This document shows, one piece after another, positions 35,010 through 46,584 of a stretch of 64,000 nt of DNA. The first letter of the stretch is position 1. Every line of letters begins with the position of its first letter. Both the position numbers and the translations under genes were made by a program. This stretch comes from Earliella scabrosa (lineage: Eukaryota > Basidiomycota > Agaricomycetes > Polyporales > Polyporaceae): NCBI GenBank assembly GCA_022605405.1, contig JABYQQ010000010.1, positions 310,001 through 374,000 of the forward strand. The letters run 5' to 3'. The notes beneath the pieces are model-generated. The model saw only the letters and a program-made list of their open reading frames with translations, had not been told where the DNA came from and made no database searches.

Positions 35010-36071
35010 AGTGTATGGACGAGGCGGGGTTCGCGGTGGTCACTGCAGCCTGGGGCTAGTGTGTCGGTGCCAAAGAGTGCGGTCGGGGGTGCGGTGGTTT
35101 TGAAGGTCTAGTGTCCCCGGTAACTTCCGCTTGGTGCATCGTTCTCATCAGACAGTTTTCTGCACCGGACGGATTGACGGGCTTTCCGAGTCCACGCTGA
35201 ATGTGATGAGGAATTCGAAGGTCTGAGCTCGGAGAGGCTCAGCGATGGCATCTAAGTGATCAGTGTGATTGACGACCCGAGTTTGTTCTGTCGATTGTCC
35301 AGCGGTATACTGGGCTCATTGGATGCTGGTGGTGCAAAGCAGCGCTACGGACGCACAGAGGAAGAGAGCTTGATGAAATAAACAACAGACTCGTACGGAC
35401 GGTAGTAGACGCGGTGGCGCGTTCGGAGTGCCAAGGGTCCGGGGACCCCGGGACCTGCCGACGGTCTTGCTTGAGCTCCTTCCGAACGCCGCGGCCGTCG
35501 TAAGTCCGTGGTAGCTGCCATCAAGCTGCCATCCTATGTCAGTCTCATATGGAATTCACAATGCACCGGACTCCAAGTGGCTTCACAAACCTTGTATTGG
35601 CACCGGCATTTGTACACCCGACTAGAACGCCCGGTGCGTGTCTCCTTGCGCCGCCCAGTCAAGAAGCTGCGCGGTCCGTCAGTGGGAACCGACCTTCGAG
35701 TGTGTTCTTCTGCTGGAAGTGATGCTGCCCTGACGTCCTGAATTGTTCACAGATCGAACATCGTAAACACCGTTCTACTATTGTGGTTGCAGGGAATCGC
35801 GCCGGCTCACGTCTTCTCCTTCCGATGCACGGGACGCGTATCCACAACGCCCTGTGCCGCGCGTCGGCGCGCATACGCGTGGCGTTCGCCTTCACCAGTG
35901 GTGCGCCCCGGACAACACGCTATATTCGCATCTCCGCCGCTGAATATGTCCACGCATCCCCGGAGTGAGGAGACCCTTCCAAACTTATAATCCAGCTCAA
36001 GGGAATCCACGTGTCCCTCCTGCGACGCGTCTGCGTTCCCAAGTCATCCATTCAAACGCACCCTTCCTCCG
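35010..36071. promoter_or_regulatory. Divergent region between 7-TM and CFA-synthase-type genes
   Basis: About 1.06 kb that should carry both promoters. A TTATAATC string lies near 35984, about 85 nt before the CFA-synthase-type start. No coding sequence is supported. Confidence 0.4.
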
Positions 36072-38137
36072 ATGTCGCTCTATGCTACACAGGTGCTGCA
36101 CACGCGCACTACCCATGGTCGGGCCTTGTTCAACGGCTTCTACGGCCTCTGGAGCCGCTTTGAGGAGAAGATAGCGGTCGTTCCCTGGCCGTTCGGGTCC
36201 AACATTGCGAAGACACACATCCTGAGGTTCGGTACCCGATATTCTCAATTTACTAGATAGCTCACTCGTCTTCAGGGCGCTGTCGGGAATCTCTCACGGA
36301 CAAATCACGGTCGAGACTTCGGGTGAAGTCCACGTCTTTGGCACTACCTCTGCCGACTGCTCGTCTCGTGCAGCGATAATCGTCAAAGACGACGCGTTCT
36401 GGCGGCGGATCGCGCTGTTCTCCGACCTCGGTCTCGCTGAGGCTTACATGACGGGGGAAGGTATGTACGTGAGCGCACACGCGGGTGTAGCGTGTTGCTG
36501 ATGCACCAGCCACAGTGGACTGCAACGACATATCCGCTCTTTTGCAGGTACAACTTGAGGTATACCTTGTGCGGCCACTCCGCTAACAGTTGACCAGATC
36601 ATCATCAAGAACAGGAAGCAGGTCGACCAGCACCTCAGCGGCGCCTCGGCCTCCCTCCTGGCTTTGGGTCGGAAGCTGACAGCCTACAGGTTCCTCGGCG
36701 ACTCGTCTACGTCGCCCGGCAACATATCGGCTCACTATGACCTCGGAAATATCATGTGCGCGCGGTAATGTTGACTTTGCGCGCTCGTCTGACCTCATCG
36801 AGTGTCCAGGTTCAACGCGTTCCTGAGCGAGGACATGAACTACTCCTCTGCGATCTTCCTGGACTATAACGAAGACCTCACACCCGGTCTCACGATTCGA
36901 GAGACGTTAGAGTCTGCGCAGGAACGGAAGATGCGGTAGGCTGGTTTCAATTACTGATGGGCGTAACTTCACCTCACCCTTCGAATGCTACACAGAAATA
37001 TCATCATCAAGGCCAAAATTAGGCCCGGCGACAGGATCCTCGAGATTGGTATGCATCCTGATCGGTGGAACTTCATGGTGACGTCTGAACGGTGCCCGTC
37101 TGACAGGAACGGGCTGGGGAGCCCTCGCGATCTTGATCGCTCGAACCGTCGGCGACTGTACCATCGACACGGTGACGCTCGCTGGCGAGCAAAGGGACTT
37201 CGCGGTCGAGCGCATCGCTCAAGCGGGCCTCTCCGACCGCATCCATGTGCACCACATGGACTTCAGACAGTGCCGTGCCAAACCGGATTGGGCTGGCGCT
37301 TTTGACAGGTTCGTCAGCGTAGAGATGATCGAGAACGTCGGCAAGGACTTCATCGAGGAGTTCTGGAGCGTCGCGGATTGGGCTCTGAAGCCCCGTACTG
37401 CTGTTGGTGTCGTCCAAGTGATCACGATGCCCGAAGCGAGTGAGTCGTGTAAGTGTCGCTCTCCTTCGAGTCGGGGCTCATGTACATCATGCAGGAATTC
37501 CGGCGTACGACGCGTCTGGCGCTGACTTCATTCAGAAATGGGTAACTTCAAGTTGTAGTCTGATCTCTTAGCCGTATGGAGGCTGACTCGCTTGATCGTA
37601 TGCCTACTCCCCCAGAGTAAGTGCCTCCTCGTCGTCTTCCCGAATCGCATTGAGCTTCGTACAGTTTTTCCGGGATGTTACATCCCCAGCCTTCGATTCT
37701 TGGTCGACACCATGAGCACCGGCTCGCTAGGCCGACTGACGATCGACTCGGTCGCGAACATAGGTCCGCATTACGCCCGTACCCTGAGGGAATGGAAGCG
37801 CAAGTTCCTGGCCAACTGGCAGACCATCATCGTCCCCGCTCTTGAAGAGGCCTACGGACTTGATCAGGCCGCTTTGGATATATTCAAGCGCAAGTGGATC
37901 TGTAAGTGGTGCGTCTTGTACAATAGTGGACATGCCGCTGACTCGTGCTGGTACAGACTACTTGTACGTCCCCCTGAAGTAAGTTCTAGGACACTTTCTA
38001 ACAACACGTTTTACGACAGCGATTACTGTGAGGCGGGGTTTGCCACCCGAACCCTCGGGGATCACGTCATCACGTTCACTCGTGAGGGGAACCTCGACTT
38101 CGGATGCGACTCTCCGGTGGTGCCAAATTGTATTTGA
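36072..38137 (+). CDS. Cyclopropane-fatty-acid-synthase-type SAM methyltransferase
   Basis: Predicted to transfer a methylene or methyl group from S-adenosylmethionine to a cis double bond in a lipid acyl chain. Exons 36072-36226, 36276-36460, 36516-36547, 36598-36755, 36810-36935, 36996-37048, 37107-37439, 37495-37541, 37616 (one base), 37665-37901, 37957-37963 and 38020-38137 give 483 aa. Motifs: H-Y-D-L-G-N before the active site, SAM-binding EIGTGWGA from 235, S-V-E-M-I-E-N-V-G, then W-I-F-P-G at 363-367 and YYFDYCEAGF from 443. The last two resemble plant and bacterial long-type enzymes more than E. coli Cfa. The position of the bicarbonate-binding Cys of E. coli Cfa is Ser here. The one-base exon restores Ile364; an alternative acceptor would avoid it. 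Sphingolipid C9-methyltransferase is less likely, since its N-terminal TM segments are missing. Confidence 0.88.
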
Positions 38138-39202
38138 CAGGCTGGGATGTGGAGGATCTTTGTATGGCAGCCATTTCCCTATACATTGTGCTGTTTTGAC
38201 TGATGGTCAGATCGACCGAATACATTGTGTGTTCCCGAATCAGATGTACTACGCTGGTACATTCGGGTCGACATTCTGCCATAGCTTGCTTTAGACAGAG
38301 TCCCACGCCCACATTCGTGGGTCCAGTGGCCGCACCGCGCGTCGATAACAAGCGTACCGCACGATGGTCACTGGAGCATGGGTGGCTTATCGATCAGACG
38401 GAGGCACTCCTCGAGCGGCGATATGTGCTCGACATTTGTGGGTGGATCGTGAGAACTTAGTAGAAGTTGTGAGTCCGGGCCGGTGATCAGAATGATGGCC
38501 GAAGTACCTCGCCTACTGTTGCCTAGAGCCGTTGGGCGTTCTCACTTGAACCACACTCTCGCGGTGACCACCGGACATCCGAGCCCCGGAAAAGCTCCGG
38601 GAGAGGTGGGCGAGGACGGAAGGTACAGTAAGTAGGTGCCCCAATTCGCGCACTGAAGCCAGATCCGCCCCTCGCAACTCTTCACTGACTGCCGATGATT
38701 TCAATGCAGCTACACCCCGCTTCCATTCGATGGAATCCGCTCTTGCTACACGGCCGGCCGTTACTTTCGCATCATGCTCTAGACTACATGCCTCCACGGC
38801 GGGGCAGTGGATGTATACGTACCGCTGGCCGGGGCCACCGACATCTTCTCGACATAAGTAATGGAATCCACGTCTTGGGCGGCGTTGTGACAGCGACATC
38901 GGATGGGAACCTCCGCCACACGCGGCCACAGCACCAGTCCGTCTCACTGGCCCGCCGCCGCGCCCTTTTCACATGTGTCTCCCTCACCAGCAGTCCCTGT
39001 GGGGTCGGAGAAGAGTCTCGCTCACGGAAGCGTGCATGAACCCTTCCAACTTTCCACTCTCTCGGATCCTCGCGCGCTTCGCTATGTCTCCGGGGTCCCC
39101 TGCCACTCCTCAGTCTCCCCGCCCGTCGTTCGTGAAGGCATACGCAACGCTTTCTGCTCCTCGGATCCCGCATCGTGCATTCACTCCCGCTCGACCTGCT
39201 CC
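38138..39202. other. Intergenic, 1.1 kb
   Basis: Between the CFA-synthase-type gene and the acyl-CoA synthetase, both on the plus strand. Short frames only; the stretch should include the synthetase promoter. No second gene is supported. Confidence 0.4.
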
Positions 39203-41972
39203 ATGTCTCTCATCCACTCGTCTGCCCCTCCTCTTGTATATCCTCGCGATGATCTCACACTCCCCCAGTTCATCTTGGATGATGTCAACGTCCATCCTAC
39301 TAGGCCGCCGAGGCCAATCGGGACGCCGTGCGTGATCGACGAGGAGTCTGGTCAAGCGATCCATTTTGACTTGGTGAGTCGCAACTTCCGCAGAATTTCT
39401 GACATCGCCTTGGATGCTGAGACTGGTGCGGCGTTAGATCAAGCAGCGCACGCACGAGTTAGCAACAGCGTTGAAAGGGCGCTACGACATCCGTGAGTCG
39501 AGTCGCAGTGTCCTATCATTGGCAAAGTCGCATCATTGACCTACGGCGCAGACCCTGGCGACGTAGGTGCGTCGCAGCCTCCGCTTGAAGCATATTACAT
39601 GCACTGACGAGTCGCTGTACCAGTCTCGCTGTACATACCCAACCATGTTGGTGCGTTCACCAAAGTAGTCCGCACTCTGCCCTTCTCTAATGCAGCATTC
39701 TAGACTACCCTGTCATTGTGTGGGCCGTACATCGGTTGGGCGGCGTGATAGCGTTCGTCCCTCTCCTTGCATTCGTTTGACAGCGACAGCGAATTGATTT
39801 TCTATCATATCATCAGCGCGCATAGTCCAGCACTCACGCACCAAGAGCTAGGTCCGTATGTCTTCTAACTGGCACTGAGCATACTTCTGAGAGTGTGTTC
39901 TAGTCCATCAGCTGAAGATCGCCGAACCTAGTTTGCTCATTGGGTATCCGGACAATATGCGCACGGCACTTGGGGCTATGGGAGATATCGGCTTGTCAAA
40001 GGACCGTATGGTGCTGGTAGACGGGCATCTCGCTCCGGACACGGCCGCGACCTCTGTCGAAGACCTGCTTCAGAGTCACCGCATATACGATGGTTATGTC
40101 GAGCATCGCCTCCTAGGCGGCCAAGCGAAGACGACTATAGCCTTCTTGTGCTTCTCTTCTGGTACCACCGGTGAACCAAAGGTTAGAGGTTTTCGTTCCT
40201 TGTTGTGATATCAGACGCGATGAGATATCCTCCCAGGCAGTCTGTATCAGCCATCACAATATTATCTGCAATGTCGTACAAGCGGCCACTTTCAACCGTG
40301 TTCACGAGTCATACGACTCTTGGGAGAACCGCCGTTTCCGTCCTGGCGATGTCTGCACAGGCGGTACGTTTCCCCTCGTTGTCTTACTCTTTTCCTACTG
40401 ACTCAATTATGGTCATGTCCACCCTCTAGTCCTTCCCCTGTACCGTATGTTCATCGTTTCGTTTGCAGGACTCTGAATGCACACTGACCCAAAAGCCCAG
40501 ATATCTATGGACTTGTTGTGAACGTGAGTGATCCATGAACGTGACCTTTCTGGACTGTTACTGATGAGCGTGCAGCTACACCTGGTCATCTACGCTGGGG
40601 TATGTCTGTCATATCGCATGATAGTTCATCTCGTTGACTGCGTCTCATAGATGGCTCTCGTCGTCGCCAAGAAGTTCAACTTCGATCAACTCCTCCGTAG
40701 CATCGAACGTTATCGTATAACCCATCTAATGTGAGTGCGAGATCGTCGCACGATGTCACTCTGCTCACGCCTTGCAGGATCGTTCCCCCGCAGGCCGTCC
40801 TGTTCTGCAAGGTGAGAAGTCTTGCACAAGTGCACGAGAAAGCAGATGCTAACCCCTGTCTGCCAGCATCCCTCGACGAAGAAGCATGACCTCTCGAGTG
40901 TGCGATACTGCATGGTTGCAGCTGCGCCTGTCTCTGCGGAATTGACCGCGCAGTTGCTCGAGGTCTTTCCTGGAGTCCAGCTGGGACAGGGCTACGGTAC
41001 GCCGACGTGCACCAGTAGGGAGTATATCGCTGACTCTTCCTATCGCAGGTATGACGGAGACCTGTGCGGCCGTCAGTATGGTGAGCAAGGCCTGGATATG
41101 CGCAGCTAGTGCTCTAACATCCAGGTAGTTCCCGGTGACGCAGAAGGTCGGAACGCTCGGGAGCGGCGGCCAGCTCGTCTCCGGCACCGTGGCTAAAGTT
41201 GTCAAGGCTGACGGCACTTTGGCTCGTGTCGGAGAGCCTGGGGAGCTTTTCATTCAAGGACCGCAGGTCGCACTTGGCTACTATCGCAACGCCGAAGCGT
41301 CAGTCGCGCTTCCTTCACCGTCGGTCCATGACTGACGTGTTATGCATAGAACGAAGCAGACATTTGTAGATGGGTGAGTGCTGAGGCATCGTCACCCAGC
41401 TTGATGGTGTATTGAAACTCATCGCGTCGTCGAGCAGGTGGATCCGAACGGGCGACGAGGTCTTGTTCCGCGAGAATGGGGACCTTTTTGTCACGGACCG
41501 CATCAAGGTGAGGTCCTCTATGAGATCGGGGAGGTGACATACTGACGGTGGTCATCGCCGTAGGAACTCATCAAGGTGAAGGGTCATCAGGTCGCTCCCT
41601 CAGAGCTCGAGGGCCTACTCTTGAACCATCCCGACGTGGCGGATGCGGCCGTCATCGGGATACCGCACGAGTATTCGGGGGAAGTCCCTCTTGCATTCGT
41701 GGTTCTGAAGCCGGAGGTTGCTGCTCGAGATTCTGCTTCGCTGGACGAGGTTAGGAGAAGCATCTACGAGGTGAGCTGAAGACTGGTCATACGAGTGGAT
41801 CAATCAGGCTGACTTCGGCGGGAAGCACGTATCCTCCGCGACATCACGCTATAAATGGCTGGACGGTGGAATCACGTTCGTGGATGCCGTCCCTAAGAAT
41901 GCAAGCGGGAAGATCTTGAGACGCGTCTTGAAGGAACGCTATCACCAGATGACGATGAAAGCTCGTCTCTGA
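39203..41972 (+). CDS. 4-coumarate:CoA-ligase-like acyl-CoA synthetase, C-terminal ARL
   Basis: An ANL-superfamily enzyme that adenylates a carboxylic acid and joins it to CoA. Twenty exons: 39203-39373, 39438-39492, 39552-39566, 39624-39650, 39704-39752, 39817-39851, 39904-40181, 40237-40363, 40430-40444, 40501-40523, 40576-40599, 40651-40730, 40778-40811, 40867-40996, 41049-41080, 41129-41298, 41350-41373, 41438-41507, 41564-41770 and 41808-41972; 576 aa. P-loop SSGTTGEPK at 202-210, GYGMTET from about 353, the W-I-R-T-G-D hinge motif, and the catalytic Lys in N-A-S-G-K-I-L near the C-terminus. The chain ends A-R-L, a PTS1-type tripeptide, as in peroxisomal 4CL-like fatty acyl-CoA synthetases. 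The dehydrogenase gene follows 360 nt downstream on the same strand. Substrate class (fatty or aromatic) is not decided by sequence. Confidence 0.9.
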
Positions 41973-42335
41973 GACCACGCACTGTGCATCCGGGTATTCT
42001 CTGTCACATACATACATAGAAGTCACTCGCGCGCGAGATCCGTTCTTGAGGTCCTCGTCCTGAGAACGCTCGATATGTCGCAACGCGTCTAACGCGACCA
42101 CCACGATCATGCGCTCAAAGACCCCGGAAGACCTCGAGCCTGGTGAAAGGGTTTCGCACGGTTGACCAGTGCGCGTCGCATGCGCTTCTTCCCGGGAGTT
42201 TGCGGCCTTCTTGAGAGGGAGGCGCTTCATCGTGGTATATAACCCGAACATGTCAACCCCCGGAGTCTCCCCAGAGGTTTCTTCCTCGCTTCTCCCGCTG
42301 TTTCTCTATACCATTCATTTACACCCATTCCAGGC
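41973..42335. promoter_or_regulatory. Synthetase-dehydrogenase spacer with TATA box
   Basis: A spacer of 363 nt. TATATAA at 42236-42242 lies 94 nt before the dehydrogenase start, consistent with its own promoter. Confidence 0.5.
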
Positions 42336-44504
42336 ATGCGCATCGACGAGGGATTTCAGCAGGTCAGTGCCTTCGTTCGTGTATGCGCGTTGCCCGTGGT
42401 CTCAATACACGTTCCTAGACGCCGTACGCAGTCGAACATCCATACTGCGATGATCCTGTTCTCCCAGGACTGCTGGAAAGGATTCTTCCAAACAGGCAAC
42501 TGTTATTCCAATGATATCCTGTCCGTCTAGACTCACATTAATACAGCGTGAACAACGAGTTGCGAGCTGACCTAACTCGTCTTGGGCGTGTACTAGTTGA
42601 AGGTACTAACAAATCAGTGCACTGTCGTGACATGTTGCGTATACGGTGACTGAGAAAGGTGCCAACAGATATCCGTCCTCTCGCACCTTTGGTGCATTCC
42701 GCCACCCTGACGCAATACAACGAGTTTGGTCAACGCGTCGATCGCTTGAACACCTCGGAGGGGTGGCGCCAGCTGGAGAGGTTTGCTATCCAGGAGGGGT
42801 ATAGCGCGATTCCCTACGAGCGCAAGTATGGGGAACACAGCCGTACATACCAGTTCGCGCGTAATATGGTCATGACTGGTGACTGCAATGCGGTAAGGAC
42901 CGATCTGCATGCTCGATGCAGTACTTCTCAACATGCTGAGGGGACTACCCTTGCAGATTATGTGTCCTATGGGGATGACCGATGGCGCGGCGAGGCGTAA
43001 GTGTCCTCCCCGGTCTGCGGTGCTACTTTGTCACTAAATTCAGCACAGTCATCGAACTGTTTGGAACGGATGCGATGAAGAAAGAGCTCCTCCCTCGTTT
43101 TCTGAGCCGTGATCCAGCTACCGCTATTCTCTCGGGTCAGTGGATGACCGAGCGACCTGGAGGGTCCGACGTTTCCCTCACCGAGACGCGCGCTATCCCT
43201 ACCGAGAGACTCAAGACCGACTTGGGAGACCCGTACATCCTGGATGGCTTCAAGTGGTTCTCCAGCGCCGCCGAAGGGAACATAGCCGTCGCCCTCGCCC
43301 GGACGGGCGACACTGCGCAAGGCTCGCGCGGTCTGTCGCTGTTCCTGGTCCCCTTGCGCATGGGGCCCTACTCGTCACCGCTCTCCAACGGCGTCCTCAT
43401 GCACCGCTTGAAGAACAAGGTCGGGACGCACGGAGTGCCCACCGCCGAGCTCGAGCTGCATGGCACGCGCGCGTGGCTGATGGGTCCAGTGAACGAGGGG
43501 GTGAAGTGCGTCGCGATGATGCTGAACATCACGCGCGTGCACTCGGCGGTGCATTCTGTGGGGTCGCTCCAGCGCTGTCTCGCCATCGCGCGCGCGTATG
43601 CGCAGGTGCGGACGATCAAGGGCGGGACGACGCCCCTCAGGGACGTGCCGCTGCACGTGGCGGGGCTCGCGAACATTGCGATTCTGTATCGCGCGCTCAC
43701 TCATGTCACCTTTGGGGCTATTGTGCTGTTGGGGAAGAGCGAGTGCGGGAAGAGCACCGTCGAGGAGGAGGCGCGCCTTAGGATGCTCACTCCGACGATC
43801 AAGGCGTATGCGGCTGAATGGGCGACCAGCGGGATGGAACAGGCCATGGGCGCACTTGGGGGACTGGGGTATATGGAAGAAACGGGCATTGGCCGGTACG
43901 TGACGATTTCCATCTTTATCTTTTGAGAGTCCGTTCTGACACGCTTCATTCAAGGCTCATTCGCGATGCTATGGTCGAGAAGATTTGGGAAGGCACGATC
44001 AACGTGTGCGGCTTGGACCTCACTCGCGCAGTGACCAAGGACCCCAAGGCCGTCGTTCACTATATATCAGTACGAGTCTCGATTGTGTGAGAGTTGCAAA
44101 GATGCTGACCGGCATTATAGTGGGCAAGGAGGATCATGGACCAAGTCCCGCCTCAGCTGAGGCAACGAACCCAGACGGCCATCCAGCTGATCTCCTCCGC
44201 GCTCGACAAGCTCCCCGCATACTTCCAGGACAGTACGACGAACCCGCTGCTCCCTTGCGTGATGCTCAACTACTTCGCTATCGTATCTAGCGCGTTGTAC
44301 CTGCTCGAGCACGCGGTATGGGCGCACGCGAATCACAAGGCCACGAGCGAGGTGGATGTCGAGGCGTTCTGTCGATGGGTGGAAGGTGGCGATTTGTCGA
44401 AGGTCGAGGGCGAGATCGAGTCGGTGCGGTCTGGGCATACAGAGAGGGCTGAGATAAACTTGAAGCTGGTGTATGGACTGGGAGAGATGTCTGCTAAGTT
44501 GTGA
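42336..44504 (+). CDS. AidB/ACAD11-like acyl-CoA dehydrogenase, C-terminal AKL
   Basis: A flavoprotein expected to oxidise an acyl-CoA or related substrate. Exons 42336-42362, 42419-42501, 42547-42602, 42669-42892, 42957-42996, 43049-43895, 43955-44069 and 44121-44504 give 591 aa. The N-terminal domain has the A-I-Q-E-G-Y block and Y-E-R-K-Y-G-E-H-S. The FAD loop region reads WMTERPGGSDVS, and the C-terminal helical part shows A-L-G-G-L-G-Y-M-E-E-T-G-I-G-R and K-I-W-E-G-T-I-N, as in the AidB subgroup. It ends S-A-K-L, so AKL fits PTS1. The weakest junction is the GTTATT donor after exon 2. Part of a duplicate C-terminus lies at 45640-45935. Exact substrate is unknown. Confidence 0.9.
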
Positions 44505-45639
44505 AGGAATCAGTTGGAGGCTGGATCATGATGTCGAGCGGATACCATCTTGTGCACTGGAACTCTCGGAGTCGGGGCTCGGTATGTTAACGTTACCCAT
44601 CCAGCGCGTACCGCTCCAAACGTCTGCCTAGGGGAGACAACGAAGTAAGTACCAAATCTCTTCACCTGTAAGGACGAGGGCCGTCGAAACGGGCTGTGCA
44701 ATTTAGTAATCTGTCGTTGCTGCCACCCGCGTGAAGCGGTCTGAGCGGCTAAACCTCCCCTCCTCCTCCTTCACCATGTAGGAGGTCTACACTCCGACGG
44801 CAATCGCCGGAGAGCGTCTATTAGCGGCCTTGGGCAGGGAGCTCCCCCAACTGTCGCAACTCCCAGTCTCCCACTATCACGCACGGCGCACATCTGAGCA
44901 TATACCTCGTTGTCCGGATCCAGGAGCCTTATTTCATCACAATGCGGTGAACCACCCCATTTGTAGGCCATACCGGCCGATCACGATGCATCGTATAGGT
45001 GAGTAATGATTGACAGGAATACTTGCCCTTGAAGGAGTGTGCCAGTTGGCCATGGCAGTGGGGACAAGATGTCGCCCTGAGTATGTCCAGGCATGGTGTC
45101 CAGTGTGGGTCATTGCGTTCATTCCTTCACTGTCATTTTTCGATGCGCTCTCCTTTCCCTTTCCAATATCCAACCAATCCGCGAAGGAATGAGCGAGATA
45201 TGGCACGTCGCGCAGAGTCTATCTACCGGACAGACAGGAACAACGCTACCAACGCCAATCTTCTTGCGCTTGCGTAGTAGTGAGCGGGAACCCCAGTCGT
45301 CGCCTTGTCTGTGGGTCTTGCGACTCCGCGAGTGGTGGCTCATCCAGTCGAAATTCAGCTCAGTGCACAATCATCGCTTTGGCGAGTAAGATGTGCAAGT
45401 TCCAAAGGCAGCGAATATCGTGTAACATGAGCTGTCAGTACTATGTCGTCTGCTACGAGCATAGTGCTGACGCGCACTGTGACGGAAGGACCTCAAACCA
45501 GCATCCTGTTACGTATCTGTACGTATTGACCGCTCTTGTGTCGCTATTCATATATACTGACTGCGTGCTTCTAGTGAGCACTCGACATCTTGCAGCTACC
45601 ATGCCTCAAGCGAAGGCCACAGAATCAATACGGCATCCC
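44505..45639. other. Intergenic before the dehydrogenase relic
   Basis: No recognisable gene. I looked for upstream parts of the duplicated dehydrogenase here and found none. Confidence 0.4.
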
Positions 45640-45935
45640 TAGCTCCGGTTTCCAGTGTACGTTGCAGCAAGCGCGACGAACTGGCGCTGCGTCGTTCTGA
45701 ACTACGTCGCCGATGCCTCGTGTGCGCTGTGGTTCCTGGAGCATGCGACGTGCTCGTGCAGCACTGGTCACCCCGATGCGCAGGCTGTGGTGGAGATTGG
45801 AGACTTGGTCAAGGTAGAGGGCGAGATTGAGCATGCGCTGGTCGGCGCCGAGAGGATTTGATGAACTCCAGGCTCGTGTATGGGGTAACAGGCGTTCGCT
45901 CGAAGCTCTCAGTGTCTAGACTCTTTATAGGTGAG
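45640..45935 (+). pseudogene. Decayed C-terminal fragment of an ACAD11-like dehydrogenase
   Basis: A frame at about 45655-45861 aligns with the last 90 or so residues of the dehydrogenase at 42336-44504. Shared strings include V-L-N-Y, A-L-W-F-L-E-H-A and G-D-L-V-K-V-E-G-E-I-E. A frameshift follows, after which R-L-V-Y-G and a final S-K-L-like tripeptide continue in another frame without a stop. The FAD and substrate domains are absent, so this is a truncated duplicate and cannot make an enzyme. Confidence 0.75.
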
Positions 45936-46584
45936 TCGTCAGTCTGTTGTCCGTAGTTAGGGGCTGACCATCAGGCCTAGTCAGGGCTAGGGGCTCTATG
46001 TTAGTTCTTCTGTTCAATTGAGATTCACTTCCCATACACCACGCATCGGAATCTACACTACGTCCCATCCACTGGTGACCTCAGCAGCAGATGGGATACA
46101 GTAAGTAGCAATCGTGTCATTCTCATAAGGAAGGCGCATCATGGGTTGTCACCGCTACCATCGCTGAAAGGGACCCGTTACCCCGCAACCTTGGTTATAC
46201 TTGGTTGCGGTTCTATCCATCAAGCTTCAGGCTTCAAAGCTTCGAGCCCACCACCCACAAGCGCCCTTGACCCAGGGGTAATCCAGACCGATCACCCCGC
46301 GGACATAACATACGCGCATCATTCGCAAGCCCGGCGCAGCGTCTGGCATGAAAGCTCAGCTCCGAGGTTTTCGACCTTCGTCTCCGAGTCGTCCACTCTG
46401 CACGGCATCACCGGCGGGCGAGACAGTTCCCCAAATGCGCCTGGTGGGTACGCGTTCCGTGCTGTAGCTATTCCCAGGTTGCTTACTGCATGGGCGTTGC
46501 GGGGCAGGTTGTTTTATACAAGGGACAGTCGAGATGTGCCCTCTGACCCAACTCCTCCGACTCGACTTCCCCCTTGTCACTTCC
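45936..46584. other. Intergenic before the second MFS gene
   Basis: Likely promoter of the second transporter. TTTTATACAAGG near 46511 is the best TATA-like string, about 75 nt before the chosen start. No gene is seen. Confidence 0.4.

Noticed and set aside
36072..38137. Sphingolipid C9-methyltransferase
   Set aside because: That enzyme has N-terminal transmembrane segments that are absent here, and the C-terminal motifs fit fatty-acyl CFA-type enzymes better.
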